Source of the DNA: an uncultured Porphyromonadaceae bacterium
Lineage (GTDB): Bacteria > Bacteroidota > Bacteroidia > Bacteroidales > Muribaculaceae
Direction: 5' to 3'
DNA: 20,989 nt
Assembly: GCA_900555915.1 (NCBI GenBank)
Contig: USNC01000002.1
Span: forward strand, 1-20,989
The notes under the pieces: model-generated
Databases searched by the model: none
The model's input: the letters and a program-made list of their open reading frames with translations, nothing else
Told to the model about the DNA's origin: nothing
Position numbers and translations under genes: made by a program
In this document: in pieces, positions 1-7,430 of the stretch
Layout: every line of letters begins with the position of its first letter
Position numbering within the stretch: position 1 is the first letter of the stretch

Positions 1-33
1 CCCCCATACAATCTCTCCAAAACAAACCAACCC

Positions 34-73
34 CTAACCCATAAACCATAACCCGCAATCCGCAAAGCGGAAT
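34..73 (+). repeat. Degenerate ATAAACC repeats plus small hairpin upstream of the permease gene
   Basis: Three heptamers, CTAACCC, ATAAACC and ATAACCC (34-54), precede a small stem-loop with stem TCCGC/GCGGA and loop AAA (59-71). The permease start codon follows at 86. The arrangement resembles the better elements at 17757-17804 and 19394-19442, but the period is 7 rather than 8 and the sequence match is weak, so it may be coincidental. The first 33 bases are C/A-rich and show nothing I recognise. Confidence 0.3.
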
Positions 74-85
74 GTGTCAATAAAA

Positions 86-1315
86 ATGAAATTAGTCTCA
101 AAAAAATACGCGGTTCCTTTCATCCTCATCACGAGCCTCTTCTTCATGTGGGGCTTCGCGCGCGCCATACTCGACGTCCTCAACAAGCATTTTCAGGAGA
201 TGCTCCATATCTCCATAGGGCAGTCGGCCCTTATCCAGGCCACCACCTATCTCGGTTATTTCCTGATGGCCCTGCCGGCCGGAGTGATGATCACACGCCT
301 GGGATACCGCCGCGGTGTGGTGGTGGGCCTGCTGCTCTTCGCACTCGGCTCGCTCCTGTTCATACCGGGCGGAGCGGTGATGTCGTTCGAGCTGTTTCTC
401 GCCGCGCTCTTCATCATAGGCTGCGGCCTCGTGATACTGGAGACCGCCGCCAATCCCTACGCGGCGGAACTCGGCGACAAGGCGACGGCCGCCAGCCGTC
501 TCAACCTTGCCCAGTCGTTCAACGGTCTTGGCTGCATCCTGGCTCCGGCCATGGTGGGAGGTTTCCTTTTCTCCACACCCGGCAGCAGCGTGGCGGTGCC
601 CTACGGCATAATGGGAGTGGCGGTGCTTCTCGCGGCCATAGTGTTCAGCCGCGTCAGGCTTCCGGAAATAACCGACGACACGCATGACGACGCCCCGTGC
701 GGCAATGACGGCTCCGGACTGGGCGCCACCATCGGGCGCCTGTGGTCGTCGAGGCGGTTCCGCTTCGGAGTGCTGGCCCTTTTCTTCTATGAGATAGCCG
801 AGATATCGATCAACAGCCTCTTCATCAACTACGCCACAGCCGACGGCTGGATGGACAAGACCACCGCCTCGATGGTGCTTTCGTTCGGGGCACTGGGACT
901 TTTCATGGCGGCGCGTGTCATCGGCAGCTGGGTCATGAGCAAGGTGGCCTCCGAGAAGGTGCTGGTGGCGTGCGGACTGCTCACGGTGGCGGGTGCGCTC
1001 CTCGTGGTGGCCGACGCCGGATGGATCTCACGGGCCGGAGTGTTCATGTGCTATGCTTTCGAAGCCATAATGTTTCCCACAATATTCGCCGTCACCATAG
1101 TCGGCGTAAGAGGCAAATCGGTGAAGATAGCCTCCTCCTTCCTGATGATGACCCCCATAGGGGGCGCCGTAGGCACGATGCTGATGGGGCGAGTGGCCGA
1201 CATGACCTCCATGTCGACCGCATTCCTGATACCGGCCATAGGCTACGCCTTCGTGCTCGCCTATGCCTGCGGGGTACTGAAAAAAAGTAAAATCTCAACA
1301 ACCGACCGAAAATGA
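86..1315 (+). CDS. fucP: FucP-like sugar:H+ symporter (MFS, FHS family)
   Basis: A 409-residue inner-membrane permease of the major facilitator superfamily, FHS family, whose type member imports L-fucose with a proton. The N-terminus reads PFILITSLFFMWGF. Asp30 (in AILDVLNKHF) aligns with the E. coli FucP substrate/proton-coupling Asp46. The family motif ETAANPY at 119-125 carries the equivalent of Glu135. About twelve hydrophobic segments are visible, split by a hydrophilic loop near residues 190-220. I chose ATG 86 because homologues begin close to MKxxxKKYxxPF; an in-frame GTG at 74 would add four residues. It overlaps the downstream PfkB kinase by ATGA (1312-1315), so the two are co-translated and the pair probably imports and phosphorylates one sugar. 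Fucose is the family default; the real substrate could be another hexose. Confidence 0.85.
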   Translation: MKLVSKKYAVPFILITSLFFMWGFARAILDVLNKHFQEMLHISIGQSALIQATTYLGYFLMALPAGVMITRLGYRRGVVVGLLLFALGSLLFIPGGAVMSFELFLAALFIIGCGLVILETAANPYAAELGDKATAASRLNLAQSFNGLGCILAPAMVGGFLFSTPGSSVAVPYGIMGVAVLLAAIVFSRVRLPEITDDTHDDAPCGNDGSGLGATIGRLWSSRRFRFGVLALFFYEIAEISINSLFINYATADGWMDKTTASMVLSFGALGLFMAARVIGSWVMSKVASEKVLVACGLLTVAGALLVVADAGWISRAGVFMCYAFEAIMFPTIFAVTIVGVRGKSVKIASSFLMMTPIGGAVGTMLMGRVADMTSMSTAFLIPAIGYAFVLAYACGVLKKSKISTTDRK

Positions 1316-2184
1316 AACTCACCTGCATCGGACATATCACCCTCGACAAAGTAGTCACCCCACGCTTCACGGCCTACATGCCCGGAGGCACCGCATATTA
1401 CTTCGCCAAAGCGCTCAAGAACATAGACCTCGCCGATTTCTGCCTGATCACCTCGCTGGCCGCCAGCGAGATGCACGAAGTGGAGAAACTTCGTGGCGAG
1501 GGCATCAATGTCAACGCGATAGTGTCGCGCAATTCAGTATATTTCGAGAATAAATATGGAGAGGACATGAACGACCGCAGCCAGCGCGTGCTCGCCAAGG
1601 CCGACCCCTTCACCATCGACAACCTCAAGGATGCCGAGTCTACTATCTTTCATCTCGGCACGCTGCTTGCCGACGACTTCGACAAGGAGACCGTGAAGTA
1701 TCTGTCGGCCAAAGGAATCGTCTCGGTCGACGTGCAGGGCTATCTGCGCAAGGTGGAGGGAGAGAAAGTGGTGGCCGTGGACTACGACGACAAACTTGAG
1801 ATGCTCCCCTATATCGGCATACTGAAAGCCAACGAGATGGAGATGGAGACGCTGACCGGCACCTCCGACCCGCGCGAGGCCGCGCGCATGCTCGCCGGCT
1901 GGGGAGTGAAAGAGGTGGTGCTCACGCTCGGCGACAAGGGTTCGCTGATATACACCGGCGGCGAGTTTCATGAGATTCCGGCATATCCGGCGAAGGACCT
2001 GGTGGATGCCACCGGCTGCGGCGACACCTACATGGCCGGCTATCTCTACAAGCGCAGCCACGGCGCCTCCTGCTACGAGGCCGGCACCTTCGCAGCCGCC
2101 ATGTGCAGCATAAAGCTCGGCTCCAAAGGACCCTTCTCAGGCTCGATCGCCGATGTGGAGGCTCTGATCGGAAGCGGAAGATAA
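1312..2184 (+). CDS. PfkB/ribokinase-family carbohydrate kinase
   Basis: A 290-residue cytoplasmic sugar or nucleoside kinase of the ribokinase (PfkB) fold. Visible marks are the N-terminal substrate-binding glycines (PGGTAYYFA, 24-32), the NE pair at 174-175 expected near the Mg-phosphate site, and the C-terminal PfkB signature DATGCGDTYMAGYL (232-245), with Asp238 as the predicted catalytic base and the glycines forming the anion hole. The length is near the family's usual 300 or so. Its ATG overlaps the permease stop codon (ATGA), so it is the second gene of a two-gene operon. The acceptor cannot be read from the sequence; phosphorylation of the sugar imported by the neighbour is inferred from context. 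It ends 163 bases before rsmH. Confidence 0.85.
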   Translation: MKLTCIGHITLDKVVTPRFTAYMPGGTAYYFAKALKNIDLADFCLITSLAASEMHEVEKLRGEGINVNAIVSRNSVYFENKYGEDMNDRSQRVLAKADPFTIDNLKDAESTIFHLGTLLADDFDKETVKYLSAKGIVSVDVQGYLRKVEGEKVVAVDYDDKLEMLPYIGILKANEMEMETLTGTSDPREAARMLAGWGVKEVVLTLGDKGSLIYTGGEFHEIPAYPAKDLVDATGCGDTYMAGYLYKRSHGASCYEAGTFAAAMCSIKLGSKGPFSGSIADVEALIGSGR

Positions 2185-2276
2185 ACCACTCCTGAAAAAG
2201 GGTCAGTTTTCATAAAAATAAGAAAACGGGGGCGGCTGTAGATAAGTTTTTTTGTCAAAAAAATAAATAAAAGGTG

Positions 2277-2315
2277 TTTGCATTCGCAAATTCCAAAATA
2301 ATTGTGTAATTTTAC
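2277..2315 (+). promoter_or_regulatory. Candidate Bacteroides-type promoter for the dcw cluster
   Basis: The 163-base AT-rich gap between the kinase gene and rsmH is the obvious promoter site for the cluster. TTTG at 2277-2280 could be the -33 box with TAATTGTG at 2299-2306 as the -7 box (TAnnTTTG with one mismatch, spacer 18). Alternatively TAATTTTA at 2308-2315 is the -7 box (one mismatch) with TTCG at 2283-2286 as a weak -33. Neither is perfect. No MraZ-type TGGGN operator repeats are visible. Confidence 0.4.
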
Positions 2316-2347
2316 ATGCGGAATTTTTTTTTGACCGGAAAAGAGAC

Positions 2348-3253
2348 ATGACCGATATCGCTTATCACATACCAGCACTGCTGCCACAGACACTCGATTG
2401 CCTTGATATAAAGCCAGATGGAATCTATGTCGACGCCACATTCGGCGGCGGCGGCCACTCGCGCGCGATTCTCGGGAGGCTCGGCCCCGAAGGACGTCTC
2501 TTCGGATTCGACCAGGACATGGACGCGTATGCCAACGCTCCTGACGATCCGAGATTCACTTTCGTGAGAAGCAATTTCCGGTTTGTCAGGAATTTCCTGC
2601 GCTTTTACGGGGTGGAGAAGATCGACGGCATTCTCGCCGATCTCGGCGTGTCGTTTCATCATTTCGACGACGCCGCCCGAGGATTTTCCTTCCGAGAAGA
2701 CGCCCCTCTCGACATGCGCATGAACCAGAAAGCGCCGGCCACGGCCGAGAGTCTGCTCGCCGGGCTCGACGACCGCGCACTGCTCTCGCTGCTGCGCACA
2801 TACGCCGACCTGAAGAATCCGGGAAAGGTGGCGAAGGCCCTGGCGGCTGCACGCGGCAGCATCCACACCACATTCCAGCTTGCCGACACAGTGCGCCCGG
2901 CGCTCAACGCGAAGGCCGAGAAGAAGGAGATGGCGCAGGTGTTCCAGGCGCTGCGCATCGCAGTCAATTCGGAGATGGAGGCACTCACCGACCTCCTCTC
3001 GGAGGCACCCTCGCTGCTGAAGGAGGGGGGACGCGCGGTGATACTCACGTATCATTCCGTAGAAGACCGCATAGTGAAGAATTTCTTCCGCAGCGGCAAC
3101 GTCGAGGGGGAGATAGAGAAAGACTTCTACGGAAAGGTCATCTGCAGATGGCGCCAGGTGACCCGCTCGCCGATAGTGGCCGACGAGGCGGAGGTGGAGA
3201 GGAATCCGCGGAGCAGGAGCGCCAAACTCCGTGCCGCCGAACTGATCGGCTGA
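2348..3253 (+). CDS. rsmH: 16S rRNA (cytosine-1402-N4)-methyltransferase RsmH (MraW)
   Basis: A 301-residue SAM-dependent enzyme that N4-methylates C1402 in the 16S rRNA decoding centre. The SAM motif is DATFGGGGHS (29-38), with FDQD about 25 residues later as the ribose-binding acidic site. ILADLGVSFHHFD, GFSFREDAPLDMRM, ILTYHSVEDR and the terminal basic NPRSRSAKLRAAE are all diagnostic of the family. The central helical domain is complete and the length is normal. The usual family motif has SxxQ after DLGVS; here it reads SFHHFD, a common Bacteroidota form. It is the first gene of the dcw cluster here; mraZ, which usually precedes it, is absent from this interval. The start ATG follows a purine-rich stretch (aaaagagac). 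Confidence 0.95.
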   Translation: MTDIAYHIPALLPQTLDCLDIKPDGIYVDATFGGGGHSRAILGRLGPEGRLFGFDQDMDAYANAPDDPRFTFVRSNFRFVRNFLRFYGVEKIDGILADLGVSFHHFDDAARGFSFREDAPLDMRMNQKAPATAESLLAGLDDRALLSLLRTYADLKNPGKVAKALAAARGSIHTTFQLADTVRPALNAKAEKKEMAQVFQALRIAVNSEMEALTDLLSEAPSLLKEGGRAVILTYHSVEDRIVKNFFRSGNVEGEIEKDFYGKVICRWRQVTRSPIVADEAEVERNPRSRSAKLRAAELIG

Positions 3254-3292
3254 ACCTGATAAAGAACGTACAAGAGAAACGAGATACTTCAA

Positions 3293-3338
3293 TATAATTA
3301 TCTGAAAAATATCTGAACTTATAATTACTCTGAACTTA
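3293..3338 (+). repeat. Short direct repeats in the rsmH-ftsL gap
   Basis: The 92-base AT-rich gap before ftsL contains TATAATTA twice (3293-3300, 3320-3327), each followed by TCTGAA, and TCTGAA three times (3301, 3312, 3329). The decamer TCTGAACTTA occurs at 3312-3321 and 3329-3338, offset 17. This could be a protein-binding region or a leader. No convincing TAnnTTTG promoter box is present. Confidence 0.55.
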
Positions 3339-3345
3339 AAATAGG

Positions 3346-3750
3346 ATGGTAAATATGCGAAATGGAAGGAATCCCGGTGAGAGGAAGGGATTCGGCGACA
3401 CCGTGAGGAAAAGCATAAAGAAAAACACCGACGACATAAGGTCGGGGCAGGCAGTGTCGCTCGAGTTTTTCAAGCGCAACGCCTGGGTCATAATCGCTAT
3501 CATGACGGCGCTCGTCGGAGTGATGGGGCTGCGCTACCGCACCAAGGCGCGCATGACCGAGATAAAACAGCTCTCGAAGGAACTGCAGCGCGCCGAAAGC
3601 GGGAAGCTGCAGGAGAAGGCCCGCTACATGACCCTTATCCGGGAGACAGAACTTACAAGACTTACAGCGGAGAAAAACCTCGGCCTCAGATACCAGGAGG
3701 AACCTCCGGTGGTGGTGGAATGCGGCGCAGACCGCAACGGCAATAATTGA
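3346..3750 (+). CDS. ftsL: FtsL-like cell division protein (FtsL_2 type)
   Basis: A 134-residue bitopic membrane protein: a basic cytoplasmic N-terminus of about 45 residues, one transmembrane segment at 46-62 (AWVIIAIMTALVGVMGL), then a periplasmic helical, coiled-coil-prone region (66-112, rich in K/E/L/R) and a short acidic tail. This is the plan of the Bacteroidota FtsL-like family, and its place between rsmH and the division transpeptidase is the classical ftsL position. FtsL bridges FtsQ and the FtsW-PBP synthase. Sequence identity between FtsL families is low, so the call rests on topology and synteny. The start could be ATG 3346 or ATG 3355; the second has AGGATGG eight bases upstream, but this phylum relies little on Shine-Dalgarno pairing. 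The PBP gene follows after 8 bases. Confidence 0.82.
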   Translation: MVNMRNGRNPGERKGFGDTVRKSIKKNTDDIRSGQAVSLEFFKRNAWVIIAIMTALVGVMGLRYRTKARMTEIKQLSKELQRAESGKLQEKARYMTLIRETELTRLTAEKNLGLRYQEEPPVVVECGADRNGNN

Positions 3751-3758
3751 TCGGCTAA

Positions 3759-5900
3759 ATGGCAACTACGAAGAAAGGCAATAAAAAAAGGGTCTTCAAC
3801 CGGTATGGCATCATCTCCGCTTTCTTTTTCCTGATTGCGGTGGGGATAGTCTACAACATGTTCCTCACCACCGTGGTAGACGCTCCCGCATGGAACGAGA
3901 GAGCCGAGAAAGAACTGTCGCAGATCGACACCATTGCCCCGGAAAGAGGGAGCATACTCGCGGCCAACGGCAATATACTGGCCTGCAACGTGAAGGTGTG
4001 CGACATCAAGATCGACATGCGCCACAACAAGATAAAGGCGATGAGCCGGGAGCGGCTTCAGGCCAAGATGGACTCGCTCGCCGACACGCTCGACGTGCTG
4101 TATCCCCGTTTCGACCCCGCCAAAGCCGACGCGGCGACGCGCAGGGGGCGGTCGTGGCGCGTCCGCTTCCGCGAGGAGATAGACAAGGATCCGGGCAAAC
4201 GCACACGCTCGCTCGTCATAGCAAAAAACCGTCCGCTTGAGGAGTTCGACTCGGTGCGCCGTCTGGTCTTCGTGCGCGATTTCAAGGGGGCGGGGTTCAG
4301 ATGTCCCGTCTATAAGGAGGAGCATTCGAGACGCATATATCCTTACGGAAAAATGGCCAACCGAAGCATCGGCAGGGTGCACGAGGTGTCGTCGGGCAAG
4401 ACCGGAAAGAAAGGAGAGATACACGGCTATTCGGGGCTTGAGAAAGACCTCGACTCGCTGCTTTACGGCAAACCGGGATTCGCGAAGAAGGCCGCCCTGC
4501 TGAAAGGCTACGGCACCTGGATCACCACTCCCCCCACACCGGGCTACGACCTTCTGACCACCATCGACATAGACCTTCAGGACATCGTGGAGGAAAGCCT
4601 TCAGGACATATGCGCCGAACACAACTGCGAGTGGGGCACCGCCATACTCATGGAAGTGCGCACCGGCGAGATAAAGGCGCTCTCCAGCATCGAGAGGATG
4701 GACGACGGCTCCTATGGCGAGGCGCTCAACAGGGCAGTGCTCCCGTATGAGCCGGGCTCCGTGATAAAGCCGATATCCATGATGATAGCCTTCGAGGACG
4801 GCCTGGTGAGCAATGTGAACCAGACCATCGACTGCTCCCCGTTCCAGCGCACCAGGGACCCTCACGCGCCTACGGTCAAGAACATGAAGCAGGTGATCGA
4901 GATGTCGAGCAACACGGGAATAGCCCGCATCATCTTCCGCGGCTATGCCGCCGACCCGTCGAAGTATCACGACCGTCTGGCCTCGATCGGCTTTTTCGAC
5001 CGCATCAACTCAGGCATCGCAGGCGAGCAGCGTCCGCAGGTGCGCCGCCTCGTAGACAAGGACTCCAAGGGCAACAACATCACGATGACCTCGCGCCACC
5101 TCGACCTTGCGCGCCAGGCCTACGGCTACAACACGATGGTGCCCCCGCTCTACACGCTGGCCTACTACAACGCCATAGCCAACCAGGGACGCCTCGTGAG
5201 GCCACATCTGGTGAGGGCGCTCCGCTCCGAGGCCGGCGACTCGGTGATACCCGTCTCCTACATCCGCGAGCAGGTGTGTTCGCCCGAGACAGCGGAGAAA
5301 GTGAAGCAGTGCATACACGAGGTGGTATGGGGCGACCACGGCACGGCGCGCCTCGTGCGCGACGACCGTGTGAAGATAGCGGGCAAGACCGGAACGGTCT
5401 ACCCGGTGGAAAACGGACAGTACAACACGGCCAAGCGGCGTCTCGCTTTCGCCGGCTTTTTCCCATACGACGAGCCGCAATACAGCTGCATGGTGCTCGT
5501 GCAGGGAGTGTCGGGCCTCAGCGCCAACCGCACTTCGGGGCAGGTGATGAAGCAGATCGCGCTCAAGATGCACGCCCGGGGCATGCTCGCCGACATAAAG
5601 AAACTTGAGAAGAAGGCAGCCGCGGGCAGACCCGTGGTGGCGGCAAGCCACACCTCCGCCCCCTCCAGGATAGCGAACACGCTCGGACGCCCGGTGGGCA
5701 AGGTGGCCGCGAAACCGGCCGCCGCAGCGGGGAAGGTGCCCGACGTGACGGGCTACGACCTACGCTCGGCGATAAGCCTGCTTGAGAAGAGAGGGCTCAA
5801 CGTCAAGGTGCGCGGCACGGGAAGGGTGGTGCGCCAGTCCATTCCTCCCGGCACAACGGCGGTGCGCGGGCGCGAGATAGTGCTGACGCTGGCGATATGA
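3759..5900 (+). CDS. ftsI: Division-specific class B penicillin-binding protein with PASTA domain (FtsI/PBP3 type)
   Basis: A 713-residue monofunctional transpeptidase that cross-links septal peptidoglycan with FtsW. It has a basic N-terminus, a TM anchor at 18-37, a PBP dimerisation/pedestal region at about 55-240, and a transpeptidase domain at about 265-605 with all three penicilloyl-serine motifs: S334-V-I-K337 (acyl-enzyme serine and general base), S383-S-N385, and K543-T-G545. Residues 612-656 are an Ala/Lys/Pro-rich linker. A single C-terminal PASTA domain (657-713, VPDVTGYDLRSAISLLEKRG) is present, as in many Bacteroidota and SpoVD/PBP2x proteins but not in E. coli FtsI. Residues 85-165 hold a charged insertion in the non-catalytic region. 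It sits between ftsL and murE, the standard dcw position. The start ATG lies 8 bases after the ftsL stop. Confidence 0.93.
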   Translation: MATTKKGNKKRVFNRYGIISAFFFLIAVGIVYNMFLTTVVDAPAWNERAEKELSQIDTIAPERGSILAANGNILACNVKVCDIKIDMRHNKIKAMSRERLQAKMDSLADTLDVLYPRFDPAKADAATRRGRSWRVRFREEIDKDPGKRTRSLVIAKNRPLEEFDSVRRLVFVRDFKGAGFRCPVYKEEHSRRIYPYGKMANRSIGRVHEVSSGKTGKKGEIHGYSGLEKDLDSLLYGKPGFAKKAALLKGYGTWITTPPTPGYDLLTTIDIDLQDIVEESLQDICAEHNCEWGTAILMEVRTGEIKALSSIERMDDGSYGEALNRAVLPYEPGSVIKPISMMIAFEDGLVSNVNQTIDCSPFQRTRDPHAPTVKNMKQVIEMSSNTGIARIIFRGYAADPSKYHDRLASIGFFDRINSGIAGEQRPQVRRLVDKDSKGNNITMTSRHLDLARQAYGYNTMVPPLYTLAYYNAIANQGRLVRPHLVRALRSEAGDSVIPVSYIREQVCSPETAEKVKQCIHEVVWGDHGTARLVRDDRVKIAGKTGTVYPVENGQYNTAKRRLAFAGFFPYDEPQYSCMVLVQGVSGLSANRTSGQVMKQIALKMHARGMLADIKKLEKKAAAGRPVVAASHTSAPSRIANTLGRPVGKVAAKPAAAAGKVPDVTGYDLRSAISLLEKRGLNVKVRGTGRVVRQSIPPGTTAVRGREIVLTLAI

Positions 5901-5948
5901 CAGGATACGGATCCGAACAGGATAATTGATAGATAAAATGATAAGATC

Positions 5949-7406
5949 ATGACAGTTAAATTATCAACATTGCTGAAAGACATCAGGCCTCTCGACATAG
6001 TCGGAGACACTGACAAGAATATAGTGGGGCTGGAGAGCGATTCCAGACGAGTGGGAAAAGACGGCATGTTTGTGGCCGTCAAGGGTGTCACCACCGACGG
6101 GCATAAGTATATCCCCGTAGTGGCCTCGGCCCATGTGGGAGCTATAGTGTGCGAGGAGATGCCCTCGCAGTTCGAGCCGGGCATCACATACGTCAAGGTG
6201 GCCGACAGCGCGGAGGCGCTCGGGCAGCTGGCGTCGGCATGGTTCGGCCACCCCTCGCGCAGCCTTAAACTGATAGGAGTCACCGGCACCAACGGCAAGA
6301 CCACCACCGCCACACTCCTCTATGAGATGGCGCGCCTCGAAGGCTACGAGGCAGGTCTGCTCTCGACGGTGTGCAACTATGTAGGGACGCGCGCCATACC
6401 CGCCACCCACACCACCCCCGACCCGATCACACTCAACTCGCTGCTGGCGCAGATGGTGGAGGCCGGCTGCGAATACGCCTTCATGGAGGTGTCGAGCCAT
6501 GCCGCGCAGCAGAAGCGCATAGCGGGGCTCAACTTCAGGGGCGGCATATTCTCCAACCTCACACGCGACCATCTCGACTATCACGGCACTGTGGAGAACT
6601 ATATGAATGCCAAGAAAGCCTTCTTCGACATGCTTCCGGCCGAGGCGTTCGCGCTGGTCAACATCGACGACAAATCGGGACGCTACATGGTGCAGAACAC
6701 GCGCGCCCGCGTCTATACCTACTCACTCCGCGGCGACGCCGATTTCCGCACGCGCGTGGTGGAGAGCCGTCTCGACGGCACACTGCTCAGCATCAACGGC
6801 AAGGAACTCGAGGTGCAGTTTACCGGGCGCTTCAACGCCTATAACCTGACGGCAGTCTACGGCGCGTCGGTGCTCGCCGGGCTCGAGCCGGAAAGAGTGC
6901 TTGTCAACATGAGCCGCCTCGTGCCGGTGGCGGGACGTTTCCAGACACTGAGGGGAGGCGAGGGAGTGACGGCGATCGTAGACTACGCCCACACGCCCGA
7001 CGCCCTCGTCAACGTGCTCGACACCATCCGCGAGGTGCTCGGCCCCGACGGCTACATATGCACCGTGGTGGGCGCCGGCGGCAACCGCGACCACGGCAAG
7101 CGGCCGATGATGGCGCAGGAGGCGGCATGCCGTTCGGACAGGCTCATCCTCACATCCGACAATCCGCGCGACGAGGACCCGCAGAGCATCATCGACATGA
7201 TGAAGACCGGACTGAGCGCCGAGGAAAGCAGACGCACCCTCTGCATCGCCGACCGGCGCGAGGCGATAAAGACGGCGCTCTCCACCTGCCCACGGGGAGG
7301 TGTGGTGCTGATAGCCGGCAAGGGGCACGAGACCTATCAGGAGATAAAAGGCGTGCGCCATCATTTCGACGACCGGGAGGAAGTGGCCGCATTCTTCAAC
7401 ATCTAA
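5949..7406 (+). CDS. murE: UDP-MurNAc-L-Ala-D-Glu:meso-diaminopimelate ligase MurE
   Basis: A 485-residue cytoplasmic Mur ligase that adds the third stem-peptide residue using ATP. It shows the Mur N-terminal domain (DSRRVGKDGMFVAVKG), the ATP P-loop TGTNGKTT at 112-119, the central-domain FMEVSSHA and NLTRDHLDYHGT, the lysine expected to be carbamylated in NAKKAFF (220-226), and the C-terminal VDYAHTPDAL and GAGGNRD. The specificity loop reads DNPR (404-407) followed by DEDP, the signature of meso-DAP rather than L-lysine enzymes, so the cell wall should be DAP-type. The length is normal. It lies 48 bases after the PBP gene and 24 before mraY. murF, which often comes next in Proteobacteria, is not in this cluster. 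Confidence 0.95.
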   Translation: MTVKLSTLLKDIRPLDIVGDTDKNIVGLESDSRRVGKDGMFVAVKGVTTDGHKYIPVVASAHVGAIVCEEMPSQFEPGITYVKVADSAEALGQLASAWFGHPSRSLKLIGVTGTNGKTTTATLLYEMARLEGYEAGLLSTVCNYVGTRAIPATHTTPDPITLNSLLAQMVEAGCEYAFMEVSSHAAQQKRIAGLNFRGGIFSNLTRDHLDYHGTVENYMNAKKAFFDMLPAEAFALVNIDDKSGRYMVQNTRARVYTYSLRGDADFRTRVVESRLDGTLLSINGKELEVQFTGRFNAYNLTAVYGASVLAGLEPERVLVNMSRLVPVAGRFQTLRGGEGVTAIVDYAHTPDALVNVLDTIREVLGPDGYICTVVGAGGNRDHGKRPMMAQEAACRSDRLILTSDNPRDEDPQSIIDMMKTGLSAEESRRTLCIADRREAIKTALSTCPRGGVVLIAGKGHETYQEIKGVRHHFDDREEVAAFFNI

Positions 7407-7430
7407 GACCCCGTCTCATAATACATTGCC

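Noticed and set aside
74..85. GTG at 74 as start of the permease
   Set aside because: ATG at 86 agrees better with FucP-family N-termini; the four extra residues add nothing recognisable.
2192..2215. Terminator after the PfkB kinase gene (CTGA ... TCAG then TTTT)
   Set aside because: The stem is only 4 bp with a 7-base loop and the T-run is short; too weak to claim.
5908..5915. Palindrome CGGATCCG and nearby GATA-rich stretch before murE
   Set aside because: A single short palindrome and short AT-rich words are expected by chance; no promoter box or longer symmetry accompanies them.
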